The position numbers were made by a program, and so were the translations under genes. This document shows positions 1-8,405 of a stretch of 43,908 nt of DNA, piece after piece. Origin of the DNA: Acidobacteriota bacterium (GTDB taxonomy: Bacteria; Acidobacteriota; Terriglobia; UBA7540); assembly GCA_021817045.1 (NCBI GenBank), contig JAKAWG010000039.1, forward strand, positions 1 through 43,908, written 5' to 3'. Numbering within the stretch: the first letter of the stretch is position 1; every line of letters begins with the position of its first letter. The notes below the pieces were generated by a model, which was given only the letters and a program-made list of their open reading frames with translations, was not told where the DNA came from and did not search any database.

Positions 1-175
1 ATTCTAAATGACGTAATCCATATATTCCTGAACAGCTTGGCTTTGCTTTTGGGTTTGGTCGTCATAAGCAAATTCTAATGTTGTTTGTTTTCATCAACTT
101 GGTGGGTTTCCCGAGCAAAAACGGCCCATCAATTTCGCCCAATGTTCCTAGCCTAGCGATTCTTTCAGACGCGTA
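1..175 (-). repeat. Dispersed repeat, intact copy (empty site for the IS21 insertion)
   Basis: This segment is repeated at 30181-30319. Both copies start with the same 12 bases (ATTCTAAATGAC), diverge, then match closely from the TCGTCATAAGC block (59 here, about 30226 there) to the CCTAG motif. On the minus strand both encode the same tail, LGTLG-(E/D)-IDGPF, a variable middle, then KTNNIRICL and a TGA stop at 62-64. The reading frame is therefore conserved while the bases have drifted, which suggests the end of a once-coding mobile or multicopy gene. Here CCTAGCCTAG (149-158) is uninterrupted, so this copy shows the site before the IS inserted. I do not recognise the protein family. Confidence 0.7.
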
Positions 176-610
176 GAATTGAGCCTTTGCCGACGGGTTT
201 GGAGCGTATGGCGGAGCGAAATTATTATTGGGAAGACAGGGTTCGTAAGGAAGATGGCAGACCTCCAAGCGAGTAATTCCGCGAGGGGTCTAATTACCTA
301 ATAGTACACAGGCCGACAGGGATTGTCAAGGTTGGGTTAATTGCGATTCGGCTACCACAGCGGGTAGCCGGTAGCCAGGGTCGACGGATCTTCGGTTGAC
401 CTTGGGCTTGTTGCGACATTAGCAGATGCCCACGGTCAGGCAAGCGCCGACCGCGGCTAACGGCACCGGCCAGTCTTATACGCCCAAACAGCCACGACAC
501 AAAGCCGGTGGCGATGGCTACCCGCCGCGCGCTGCCATTGAGGAACTAAACCGAAGCGCGGTCTGCGTCCGAGCGCCAGGCAGGGAAGTCCTGGGAGCGG
601 GTTCTGCCCG
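176..610. other. Intergenic, no gene recognised
   Basis: Short open frames occur on both strands, but none has a convincing ribosome binding site or recognisable protein motifs. No tRNA or strong terminator was seen. Confidence 0.5.
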
Positions 611-817
611 TCATCGCTCGATTTTGAAGCCGATCTTCAGTGTGACCTGAAACTCTTCGACCTTGCCATCCTTGATCCGGCCGCTCTGGCCAGCAACTTC
701 AAACCAATCCATGTGGCGAACGGTCTTCGCGGCTTCGGCGATGCCTGCCTTAGCCGCCTCAGCAAAGCTGACGGGAGACGTTCCAACGAGTTCTGTGACC
801 TTGTATGTTCCGGGCAT
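611..817 (-). CDS. Dodecin family flavin-binding protein
   Basis: The 68-residue protein has the length and pattern of dodecins, which form hollow dodecamers that bind and store flavins in the cytoplasm. It begins MPGTYKVTELVGTSP, followed by a helix (SFAEAAKAGIAEAAKTV) and strands containing W-F-E-V and VEEFQVTLKIGFKIE. The tryptophan of the DWFEV segment is the residue that stacks on the flavin ring in bacterial dodecins. A good ribosome binding site (AAGGAGAG) lies about 9 bases before the ATG. The gene starts 23 bases after the stop of the upstream glucan phosphorylase on the same strand, so co-transcription is likely. The family assignment is firm; the ligand (FMN, FAD, lumichrome) cannot be told from sequence. 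Confidence 0.92.
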   Translation of the reverse strand: MPGTYKVTELVGTSPVSFAEAAKAGIAEAAKTVRHMDWFEVAGQSGRIKDGKVEEFQVTLKIGFKIER

Positions 818-840
818 GTGTCAGGTGCTCTCCTTTCCCT

Positions 841-3564
841 TCATTCCATGAGGTTCATGCCGCTTGAGGTGCCTCCTGCGGCGGGGATATAACACTTGAG
901 CGTGTAATCCATCACCATTCGGTCAGCGTTGAACTGCCAGCCGAGGGTCCGGATGGTCCGTTTCATTCGCTTGATCCAGCCGCGCGGCAGGCCGTCACGG
1001 TCGCGCTGATAGTAGAGCGGGATCACCTCCTCGCGAAGGACCCTAAACAAATCGTCGGCATCACGGTTGTCGTGAATGGACGAGTTGGCGTGTGTCTTGC
1101 CGCCGCCGATGGCGAAGCCGTTCAAGCCGTCATACGCCTCGGCCCACCAGCCGTCAAGGACGGAGAGATTAAGCCCGCCATTAAGCACTACTTTCTGCCC
1201 ACTCGTTCCCGAGGCCTCGAAAGGACGCCGCGGCGTGTTCAACCACACATCAACACCCTGGACAAGATGCCGGCCCACGCTAATGTCGTAGTCTTCCACG
1301 AAAACAAGCCTGTCGGAAAACCTTGGATCGCGCATCAACCCGGCAATCTGCTGCAGAATGCGTTTAGCGGGCTCGTCGTGCGGATGGGCCTTGCCGGCAA
1401 AAACGAACTGCACCGGGCGCTTGGGATCGTTCACCATTTCCGCAAGCGTGTCGAGGTCCGACATCAGCAGGTTGGCCCTTTTGTACGTGGCAAAGCGGCG
1501 TGCAAAGCCGATGGTGAGCGCGTCGGGACTGAGCACTCCGGCAAGTCGCCGCACCGCCTCCGGCGACTCGCCCCGGCGAACCGCTTGCCGCACGGCGCGG
1601 TGGCGCACAAACTCCAGCAGGCGTGATTTCAGGCTGAGATGCGTTTCCCACAATTCCGCGTCATCGATGTTTTCAATGCCTTCCCAGATGCGCGCCTCGC
1701 CGCTTTGCTCGTGCCACCCTGCACCCAGGTGCCGGTCGTAGAGGCGGAACATCTGAGGCGCCAGCCACGAGGGTACGTGTACGCCGTTGGTGATGTGACC
1801 GATGGGAACCGCGTCTTCGGGCTGGCCTGGATAAAGCCCTGTCCACATCGCGCGTGACACTTCGCCGTGCAAGGCCGAAACTGCATTGGCGCGCCGGGAC
1901 GCCCGGAGTCCCAGCACGGTCATGCAGAAGTCTTCGTTTTGGTTATCGGGGTGCTCGCGCCCCAGCGCCATGAGCGCCTCGTGGGAGAGCCCAAGTTGGT
2001 CCCGAAGAGGTCCGAGATGCTCTTCGACATGGCCGGCATCGAAGCGGTCGTGGCCCGCGGGAACCGGTGTGTGCGTGGTGAAGACAATGCGGCGCGAAAC
2101 GCGGCGAAGCGCTTCTTCAAAGTTCAGCCCCTCTTCTTCCATCCGGTCGCGCACCGCTTCGAGGATGGCAAACACGCTGTGCCCCTCATTCAGGTGGAGC
2201 ACGCCGGGCGTCAAGTCCATCGCCTTGAGCGCTCGAAATCCGCCTACGCCCAGCAGCAGTTCCTGCCGCACGCGGGTTCGCAGGTCGCCGCCGTAAAGGG
2301 TGGAGGTGAGATCGCGGTCTTCGGGAGCGTTGCCTTCCACGTTGGAATCTAGCAGGAATAGCTGGCAACGTCCCACGCTCACGCGCCATACTTTCGCTCG
2401 GATCGATCCGCCGCGCGTCTCAACTTGCACGGTCGCCGGGTGACCGTCGATTCCGATCGCCGGCTCCATCGGCAGTTGACCGACGTCGGTCTGAAGGTAC
2501 TCTTCCTCCTGCCATCCGGTAGAATCCAATCGCTGCCGGAAATACCCTTGGCCGTAAAAGAGCCCAATTCCGATGAGCGGGATACCAAGGTCTGAAGCGC
2601 TCTTGATATGATCGCCGGCAAGCACGCCCAATCCGCCGGAGTATGCGGGAATGGATTCGTGCAGTCCGAATTCCGCCGAGAAGTAGGCGACAGGCCGAGG
2701 CCGTAGAATGCCCGCGTATCTTGCTCCCCAAGTGCGGTCTGCGTCAAGGTATTCGCGCTGGCGTCGGTAAGCGTAGTTGATGCGGCCGTGAAGCACAAGC
2801 TCGCGCGCCCGGCGCTCGATTCCTTCCAAAGGAATCTCGCCGAGAAGCGAGATGGGGTTGTGGCTAAGCTCTATCCATCGCCCAGGATCAAGGTCTCGGA
2901 ACAGGCTGCCGGCCTCATGGTCCCAGCTCCACCACAGGTTTCGTGCCAAGGTCCATAGGCGCTCCTGGACAGGGGCAACGAAGCGGTCCAGCGTGCGCGC
3001 TTCGCTGACTACGGGGGCGACTTGCGCGGCAGCCTCCATGAGCATCCTAATCTCGTCCTCTTGAAACGCACGAGGCTCGGTTGTCTGGACCACCAGCACG
3101 CCCTGCAAGGCCCCTCGATCGATCAGCGGCACGCCGAGAAAGGACTGAAAGCTGTCTTCGCCGGCTTCTTTGAAGTATTTGAACCGCGGGTGATTCCTCG
3201 CATGCTTGACCGCTACCGGACGCACCTGCTCAGCGACCAGACCAGCCAGACCCTCGCTGAGCGCCATGCGCAGGGTGCCAATGCACTGCGGGCGAAGTCC
3301 TAGCGTAGCGGCCAGGACTAGATTGGCGCGGTCAGGCTCCAGCAAATACGCGGAGCAGACGTCCGTATGAAACCGCCGCGCAATCAACGCGACCACGTTC
3401 ATCAAAGTCTCGGCAGGTCTTCCACCTTGGGAAGCAAGATGGGAGATTTCTTCCAGAGTGAGAACGTAGCTCGATTCGGCAACCTTGGAGCTTTCGCTCA
3501 TCCCGTCGGTCATTTTAGATGCCACCCATACAGCGGTCAAATCGAAATTTTCCATCGGAAACAT
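841..3564 (-). CDS. glgP: Alpha-glucan phosphorylase with N-terminal GAF domain
   Basis: This 907-residue protein is predicted to release glucose 1-phosphate from glycogen or maltodextrin (GT35, PLP-dependent, cytoplasmic). Residues about 35-190 form a GAF domain resembling that of PtsP (LEEISHLASQGG start, FLGVPLIDRG core). From about 191 follows the DUF3417-type N-terminal region of the short bacterial phosphorylases (ERLWTLARNLWWSWDHEA), then the catalytic body with YFSAEFGLHESIP, EGHSVFA, FTTHTPVPAGHDRF and FARRFATYKRA. The PLP site reads EASGTSGQKVVLNGG with the lysine at about 791, so all key elements are present. Phosphorylases of this type normally lack the GAF domain, so this is a fusion, presumably allosteric. 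The ATG at 3564 directly abuts a palindromic element; ATGs at 3555 and further in are alternatives. Dodecin follows 23 bases downstream. Confidence 0.9.
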   Translation of the reverse strand: MFPMENFDLTAVWVASKMTDGMSESSKVAESSYVLTLEEISHLASQGGRPAETLMNVVALIARRFHTDVCSAYLLEPDRANLVLAATLGLRPQCIGTLRMALSEGLAGLVAEQVRPVAVKHARNHPRFKYFKEAGEDSFQSFLGVPLIDRGALQGVLVVQTTEPRAFQEDEIRMLMEAAAQVAPVVSEARTLDRFVAPVQERLWTLARNLWWSWDHEAGSLFRDLDPGRWIELSHNPISLLGEIPLEGIERRARELVLHGRINYAYRRQREYLDADRTWGARYAGILRPRPVAYFSAEFGLHESIPAYSGGLGVLAGDHIKSASDLGIPLIGIGLFYGQGYFRQRLDSTGWQEEEYLQTDVGQLPMEPAIGIDGHPATVQVETRGGSIRAKVWRVSVGRCQLFLLDSNVEGNAPEDRDLTSTLYGGDLRTRVRQELLLGVGGFRALKAMDLTPGVLHLNEGHSVFAILEAVRDRMEEEGLNFEEALRRVSRRIVFTTHTPVPAGHDRFDAGHVEEHLGPLRDQLGLSHEALMALGREHPDNQNEDFCMTVLGLRASRRANAVSALHGEVSRAMWTGLYPGQPEDAVPIGHITNGVHVPSWLAPQMFRLYDRHLGAGWHEQSGEARIWEGIENIDDAELWETHLSLKSRLLEFVRHRAVRQAVRRGESPEAVRRLAGVLSPDALTIGFARRFATYKRANLLMSDLDTLAEMVNDPKRPVQFVFAGKAHPHDEPAKRILQQIAGLMRDPRFSDRLVFVEDYDISVGRHLVQGVDVWLNTPRRPFEASGTSGQKVVLNGGLNLSVLDGWWAEAYDGLNGFAIGGGKTHANSSIHDNRDADDLFRVLREEVIPLYYQRDRDGLPRGWIKRMKRTIRTLGWQFNADRMVMDYTLKCYIPAAGGTSSGMNLME

Positions 3565-3565
3565 A

Positions 3566-3694
3566 GAAGCTGTTTCAAAGCCTATTCACGGAATCGGGTG
3601 CTCGCTGTAAAGGCGGCTTTACGACGCTACTCCGGCTGGCGGGATAAACCCGCCGCTACCCAACACGCGTAACCCGAGGTTCTGAGACAGCTTC
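3566..3694. repeat. MITE-like element with inverted ends, TA-flanked
   Basis: The ends are inverted repeats: the left arm ATAGAAGCTGTTTCAAA (3563-3579) matches the complement of 3681-3697 at 15 of 17 positions. The dinucleotide TA flanks both sides (3564-3565 and 3695-3696), as expected for IS630/mariner-type target duplication. No coding capacity. It sits immediately upstream of the phosphorylase start codon, so that gene's native promoter and ribosome binding site have been displaced or supplied by the element. Confidence 0.6.
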
Positions 3695-3696
3695 TA

Positions 3697-4024
3697 TACA
3701 GAGCGGCATAAATAGTTGCGCATCAGTGGTTGGCGGCGTATCAGGGCACGGCTTCAGCCGTGCCGTTCGCCGAGCGCCGATTGACGCGGCTTTAGCCGCT
3801 GATCAGGGGCTAAAGAGTCTGTGTAACACGTGCCATTTTGACGCTGTAGCGGTGCTCTATGAGCGCCGACGCTATTGAAAAATAAGGACCGGCGGTCATA
3901 GACCGCCGCTATAGGATATAGTTATGACACAGACGCTAAGGCCCTACGAATCCAAGCGTTCAATTAAGGCGCGGCTGAAGCCGCGCCCTGATACACCACA
4001 CGCAGTAATTCTAGCCGCTCTGTA
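3697..4024. repeat. Composite palindromic element, TA-flanked
   Basis: The left end TACAGAGCGGC and the right end GCCGCTCTGTA are exact inverted complements, with TA on both outer sides. Internal sequence from about 3711 (AATAGTTGCGCATC, then GGCACGGCTTCAGCCGTGCC) and the right part (GCGCGGCTGAAGCCGCGC) both correspond to the shorter element at 33566-33670. Here the two halves are separated by about 200 bases that hold a further hairpin and a REP-like unit. No gene is carried. Confidence 0.6.
3843..3914. repeat. REP-like palindromic unit
   Basis: Two linked hairpin halves: CTGTAGCGGTGCTCTATGAG with its CGCCG partner, and CGGCGGTCATAGACCGCCG ending in CTATAG. The unit at 18026-18081 has the same design (CTGTAGC at one end, GCTACAG at the other), so this is a dispersed family. 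It lies inside the composite element. Confidence 0.55.
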
Positions 4025-4040
4025 TAGTCTTTCGAAATTC

Positions 4041-6641
4041 TTAAGCGCTCGAAAGATGATTCTCGCTCCGCGGCGGAGCGGTGCAATTCACAACTATTGT
4101 CGCCGGTGGAAGTCCGGCGGCCTCGGCTCGCAGAGTAATAGTTCCCTCACGCCCGGTGGGACGCAAAATGGCGATACCCTTGCCGCGAAATGTCCGGCAG
4201 GTTGGCTGGCGGAAGCTGGTTACATTTTTAGGGTTCGCGCTACCAGCAGCAGCCAGTTCTCCAACCCCTTCCACATGAAGATCGATCGTGCGAGCGAGGT
4301 CGGCGATAACTACGCCCGCAGCGTCGGTTATTTCTGCGCTGACAAAAGCTAAATCGTTGCGGTTGGCGCGGATCGTCTGCCGGTCAGCGCGAAGACGAAG
4401 CCGCGCCGGTTTCGACGCGGTTCGGAAGGCGAGCGAGGCGATTTGCTGACCATCTTTCAATGCGACTGCCCGCAACTCACCTGCCGCATAAGGCACGGGG
4501 AATTCTGCGGTGAGTTTGGCGGACGCCGGTACCGGCTTAGAACCCACCTGCTTGCCATTCAGAAATAGTCTGACCTCGTCGCCGGCAGAATACACCCGCA
4601 CGTTGAGCGTTTTCACCTCGGCGCCAGGCCAAGTCCAACTGCGCAATTCGTCCCACCAGCCCCAGGAAGAGAGCACCTCCGTTCGGCCGGGAGGCAAGGG
4701 ACGCTGGACTGCCATCTCCAGCCGGCTTCGCCCCCAGAGAACATCACGATAATAGGATTGCGGTTTCTTATCCCCGACGAGGTCAATATCGCCGCAGTAT
4801 GAGACGAACCATGGGTACTTTTGACGATACGCAGCCGGATTTCCTGAAAGGACCGTATGCCCGATAGCGGCCTCGCCAAGATAATCGATTCCTGTCCAAA
4901 CGAAATCTCCAAGCACGTAACTGTGTTCGGCGACGGCGTGCCAACTGTCGTACGCTTCGACCGGAAACGATTCCGTCTCCATCATCACCCGCTGTGGGAA
5001 CCGCTGATGGTCCAGTTCGTATTCCTGCCACTGATAGTTGTAACCGCCAACATCCAGGTACCGAAAAGATGGTTCATTGACTTGCCACTTTGTGTAGTTA
5101 TGGTCGTAAGGACCCGGAACCGCCATGGTAATGGGACGCACCGGATCAAGGCTTTTGACCGTGTCGCGAAGCTCTTTGGCAATCGCGACCCCCTTGGCGG
5201 TATTGCGCCCAGGAATTTCATTGCCAATGCTCCAAAAAATTACGCTAGGATGATTTCTATCGCGCAGCACCATGCTGGTGATGTCCCGCTTCCACCAGTC
5301 ATTGAAGTAGAGATGATAGTCGTCAGGATTCTTGCCGATGTTCCAGCAGTCAAACGCTTCGTCGATCACCATCATCCCCAGCCGGTCACACGCATCGAGA
5401 AAGGCTGGGGAGGGAGGATTGTGACTGGTCCGAATCGCATTGAAGCCGTTGGCCTTCATGAGTTCCACTCGCCGCTCTTCGGCGCGGTCAACGGCGGCGG
5501 ACCCGAGGAGGCCGTTGTCGTGGTGCGCACAACCGCCCCGCAGCTTCACCTCTTTTCCGTTAATGCGCAGGCCGCGTTCAGCGTCAACCTCGATGCTGCG
5601 AATGCCGAAGCTCACCTGGTAGCGGTCGGCTGTTTTGTGTGCCAACTGAACCTCTGCCTCCGCCCGGTACAGCCGGGGCGTTTCGGACGACCATAGCTCG
5701 GGGGCGCGAACCTCGAATGAATGGTTCACGGCGGATTTGCCGCCAGCCGTCAGATGCAACTTTTTCTCCCCTTTGCTCGCCACGTTACCGTTTGGCCCTA
5801 TAATTTGAACCCGAACGGCGGCATGTTCAGAACTATTGCCGCGGTTTTCCACCCGCACGGAAACATCGACCTTGGAGCGCTGGGCCGATACTTTCGGCGA
5901 GGTCACGCTCACACCCCAGGTCGGTATCCGCACGTCTCCAGTCAGCGTGAGCCATACGTGCCGGTAGATTCCCGAGCCGGAATACCACCGGCTGTTCGCT
6001 CCCTCGTTACGCACGCGCACGGCCAGGACATTCTCGCTGTCGCGGCGGAGATAGGGGGTCAAGTCATAGAAAAACGAAGTATATCCGTAAGGGTGGAAGC
6101 CAAGGTGATGCCCGTTGAGCCAGACGTCAGAGTTCATATAGACGCCGTCGAAGCGGATTTCGGCTTGAGTTTTTTCACTCGAAGCGTGCATCCGGAAGCG
6201 CTTGCGATACCAGCCCGTTCCGCCAACAACCCAACCCGTTGACTCCTGGCCGCCGCTGAGCGCCACGTCGAAGGGGCCAATTCGGGTCGGCGTATTGCCA
6301 CCCACCCAGACCGTTCCCTCGCCTGCTGCGTCGGAGGTGGGAGTGAGATCTTCAATGCTCCAGTCGTGGGGAAGATCGAGCCGGCGCCAGTTGGAGTCAT
6401 CGAAGCCCGGCGCCTCTGCCCCAATGGCATCCCCTCGCAGAAACCTCCAGCCCTCATCGAAGGACTGTTCGCGCTGATGAGCCACGAGGGGCGAAGCTTC
6501 CAAGTCGTTGACAGTACTAGAAATGTGCGGTTTCTGTCCGCCTGCGTCCTTCGCGGCAAGCAAGGGTTTTGCAGCAAACCCGGCAAGCCCCTTCAGAGCG
6601 TCGCGGCGGTTGAGCTTGAGAAGATCACTGCCTGCCTTCAT
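4041..6641 (-). CDS. Glycoside hydrolase family 2 (beta-galactosidase-like), Tat-exported
   Basis: Predicted retaining beta-glycosidase of GH2 acting outside the cytoplasm. The 866-residue product starts MKAGSDLLKLNRRDALKG, a twin-arginine-like signal. The sugar-binding jelly roll follows (DEGWRFLRGD, LDLPHDWSIED), with WLNGHHLGFHPYGYTSF, then Ig-like domains and the TIM barrel. The acid/base is the glutamate of SIGNEIPGR (about residue 475) and the nucleophile is in METESFP (about 557); ANGFNAIRTSHNPPSP and GDFVWTGIDYLGE are also typical. An Ig-like C-terminal domain ends the protein. I chose the ATG at 6641 because GGGAGGG lies 10 bases upstream; a GTG at 6668 is in frame. Substrate could be a beta-galactoside, mannoside or plant glycan. 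Confidence 0.88.
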   Translation of the reverse strand: MKAGSDLLKLNRRDALKGLAGFAAKPLLAAKDAGGQKPHISSTVNDLEASPLVAHQREQSFDEGWRFLRGDAIGAEAPGFDDSNWRRLDLPHDWSIEDLTPTSDAAGEGTVWVGGNTPTRIGPFDVALSGGQESTGWVVGGTGWYRKRFRMHASSEKTQAEIRFDGVYMNSDVWLNGHHLGFHPYGYTSFFYDLTPYLRRDSENVLAVRVRNEGANSRWYSGSGIYRHVWLTLTGDVRIPTWGVSVTSPKVSAQRSKVDVSVRVENRGNSSEHAAVRVQIIGPNGNVASKGEKKLHLTAGGKSAVNHSFEVRAPELWSSETPRLYRAEAEVQLAHKTADRYQVSFGIRSIEVDAERGLRINGKEVKLRGGCAHHDNGLLGSAAVDRAEERRVELMKANGFNAIRTSHNPPSPAFLDACDRLGMMVIDEAFDCWNIGKNPDDYHLYFNDWWKRDITSMVLRDRNHPSVIFWSIGNEIPGRNTAKGVAIAKELRDTVKSLDPVRPITMAVPGPYDHNYTKWQVNEPSFRYLDVGGYNYQWQEYELDHQRFPQRVMMETESFPVEAYDSWHAVAEHSYVLGDFVWTGIDYLGEAAIGHTVLSGNPAAYRQKYPWFVSYCGDIDLVGDKKPQSYYRDVLWGRSRLEMAVQRPLPPGRTEVLSSWGWWDELRSWTWPGAEVKTLNVRVYSAGDEVRLFLNGKQVGSKPVPASAKLTAEFPVPYAAGELRAVALKDGQQIASLAFRTASKPARLRLRADRQTIRANRNDLAFVSAEITDAAGVVIADLARTIDLHVEGVGELAAAGSANPKNVTSFRQPTCRTFRGKGIAILRPTGREGTITLRAEAAGLPPATIVVNCTAPPRSENHLSSA

Positions 6642-6994
6642 AGAAAGGCCACCCTCCCGATTTGGCACCGTGCTAAAATTGCATCGGGTGCCGATTCAGC
6701 AACTTAAGGGCAAGATCCTAAGCGATGTTACGAGCCACCCAATGTAACACAAGACCATCAGAGATTTGAATTGTTGCGGAGCACGTGCATAGACTTAGTC
6801 TTCGTTTGGGTATCCACAACTGATGACCGGTGCGCAGTACCTCATGGCCGCCATGCTCCACGGTTAGCGACGAGGAGTGATCGGGGGCAGCTCAATCTGT
6901 ATTGACCGGATGTTTTCTTGCAACCTTCCCTGTCACTTATGCGTCGTTTTAATTATGTGTCCCGGCACGCGTCCGCCGCCGTACGCGGGGAGAC
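6642..6994. other. Divergent intergenic region
   Basis: It lies between the minus-strand GH2 gene and the plus-strand efflux operon and must hold promoters for both. No convincing conserved gene, operator palindrome or RNA was seen, apart from the GH2 ribosome binding site at 6652-6658. Confidence 0.4.
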
Positions 6995-7159
6995 ATGGCG
7001 CTTAGCAGCGAGACCGCCTCTTTGAGCGGCGTCATCGAGATTGACGAAGAACGTAGACTGAAGCGGCCGCCTTCGGCCTTGGGAGTTGGGGCTACCTCCC
7101 ATCCGGGTGAAAGCCAGCGAAGGGAAGAATTCGGCGGACCACGCAGCATCTTACGGTAG
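6995..7159 (+). CDS. Possible short ORF upstream of efflux operon
   Basis: An ATG at 6995 opens a 54-residue frame ending TAG at 7157-7159, only 7 bases before the adaptor gene. It begins MALSSETASLSGVIEIDEE and is rich in charged residues towards the end; no family recognised. A GGGGAG lies only 2 bases before the ATG, closer than ideal. It could be a translated leader coupled to the efflux genes, or chance. Low confidence. Confidence 0.25.
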   Translation: MALSSETASLSGVIEIDEERRLKRPPSALGVGATSHPGESQRREEFGGPRSILR

Positions 7160-7166
7160 GTAAATT

Positions 7167-8405
7167 ATGGCAACACAAGAGACGTTGACACGAATTCCGG
7201 ACGAACAGGCACGCCGCCCGCGGCAGCCCCACCATCGGTGGGTCCCTTGGGTATTGGCCGCAGCCTTCGGTGTAGTGGCAGTGCTGGGATGGAGGGCGGC
7301 TGTGCGGCGCCAGCAGGAAGAGCAGGCTGTGCGAGCCGCTGCAGCGCGCGCGGCGGCGCTGCGGCCCGTTCCGGTGGCGGTAGCCGAGACGCGGGCGGAG
7401 AATTTCCCTGTATATTTGGAGGGTCTTGGCACCGTAACAGCCTACAACACGGATACGATCAAGCCACGCGTTGCCGGGCAAATCATGAAGCTCTTCTTTC
7501 GCGAGGGACAGCACGCCGATGCGGGGCAAAAGCTGGTTCAGATTGATCCTCGTCCTTACGAGGTCCAGTTGCAACAGGCCGAAGGCCAACTCGGCCACGA
7601 CCAAGCGCAACTGCGCGACGATCAGCTTAATCTCACAAGAGACCAGGCACTCTACAAGAGCGGCGTAATACCGCTGCAGCAGCTTAATACCCAGGAAGCC
7701 CTGGTGGGTCAACTCCAGGGATCGATTGCTTCCGATAAGGCTGCAATCGCTAACGCCAAGCTGAACCTTTCATACTGCCTGCTGACCGCGCCTATTTCCG
7801 GCAAGATTGGGCTGCAGATGGTCGATGTGGGCAACTACGTCTCGGCCGGAACGAGCATCATTTCGATCAACCAGATGGAACCGATCACCGTTATATTCAC
7901 GCTCCCGGAGCAGCAGATCACTCCGATCCTTCGTGGGCTGCGAGACGGGCAGTCGTTCCCGGTATCGGCTTATGACCGCGCCGACGTACACGAAATTGCC
8001 CGTGGATCGCTGCTCGCCACCGACAACCAGATCGACCAAACCACGGGGACACTGCGCCTCGAAGCGCGGTTTGCCAACCGGGATGAAGATCTCTTCCCCA
8101 ATGAGTTCGTGAACATTCACATCGAGACGGAGGTTCTGCCTCACGCGCTGCTGATGCCGGCCGCCGCGCTGCAGCACGGGCCTCAAGGCGACTTTGTGTT
8201 TGTGGTGCAACCCAATAAAACAGTCGCCGAGCAGCCTGTCAAGATCAACATGACGCAAGGCAATTTCATGGTGGTTCAATCGGGACTTAAGCGCGGCGAA
8301 ACGGTTGTGACGGACGGCCAGGATAAGCTGCATGTTGGCAGTCACGTGCGTCCCGAACCGGCGCCGAACCCGACAACTCTGGCGAGTGGCGGAGAGGCGC
8401 TGTGA
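7167..8405 (+). CDS. mdtA: RND efflux periplasmic adaptor (MdtA-like)
   Basis: This 412-residue membrane fusion protein should link the inner-membrane RND pump to an outer-membrane channel. An N-terminal membrane anchor (WVPWVLAAAFGVVAVLGW, about 27-44) is followed by the first beta-barrel/lipoyl half (TVTAYNTDTIKPRVAGQI), a helical hairpin (QLQQAEGQLGHDQAQLRDDQ), the second lipoyl half (LLTAPISGKIGLQMVDVGNY) and the membrane-proximal barrel (ITVIFTLPEQQI; LRLEARFANRDEDLFPNEFV). The order and motifs match MdtA. Its stop overlaps the GTG of the first pump gene by 4 bases (GTGA), showing translational coupling. No TolC-type gene is in the window, so the outer-membrane partner is encoded elsewhere. 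Confidence 0.93.
   Translation: MATQETLTRIPDEQARRPRQPHHRWVPWVLAAAFGVVAVLGWRAAVRRQQEEQAVRAAAARAAALRPVPVAVAETRAENFPVYLEGLGTVTAYNTDTIKPRVAGQIMKLFFREGQHADAGQKLVQIDPRPYEVQLQQAEGQLGHDQAQLRDDQLNLTRDQALYKSGVIPLQQLNTQEALVGQLQGSIASDKAAIANAKLNLSYCLLTAPISGKIGLQMVDVGNYVSAGTSIISINQMEPITVIFTLPEQQITPILRGLRDGQSFPVSAYDRADVHEIARGSLLATDNQIDQTTGTLRLEARFANRDEDLFPNEFVNIHIETEVLPHALLMPAAALQHGPQGDFVFVVQPNKTVAEQPVKINMTQGNFMVVQSGLKRGETVVTDGQDKLHVGSHVRPEPAPNPTTLASGGEAL

Noticed and set aside
3565..4040. CRISPR array
   Set aside because: The repeats are palindromic and irregular in spacing, with no uniform repeat-spacer units and no cas genes.
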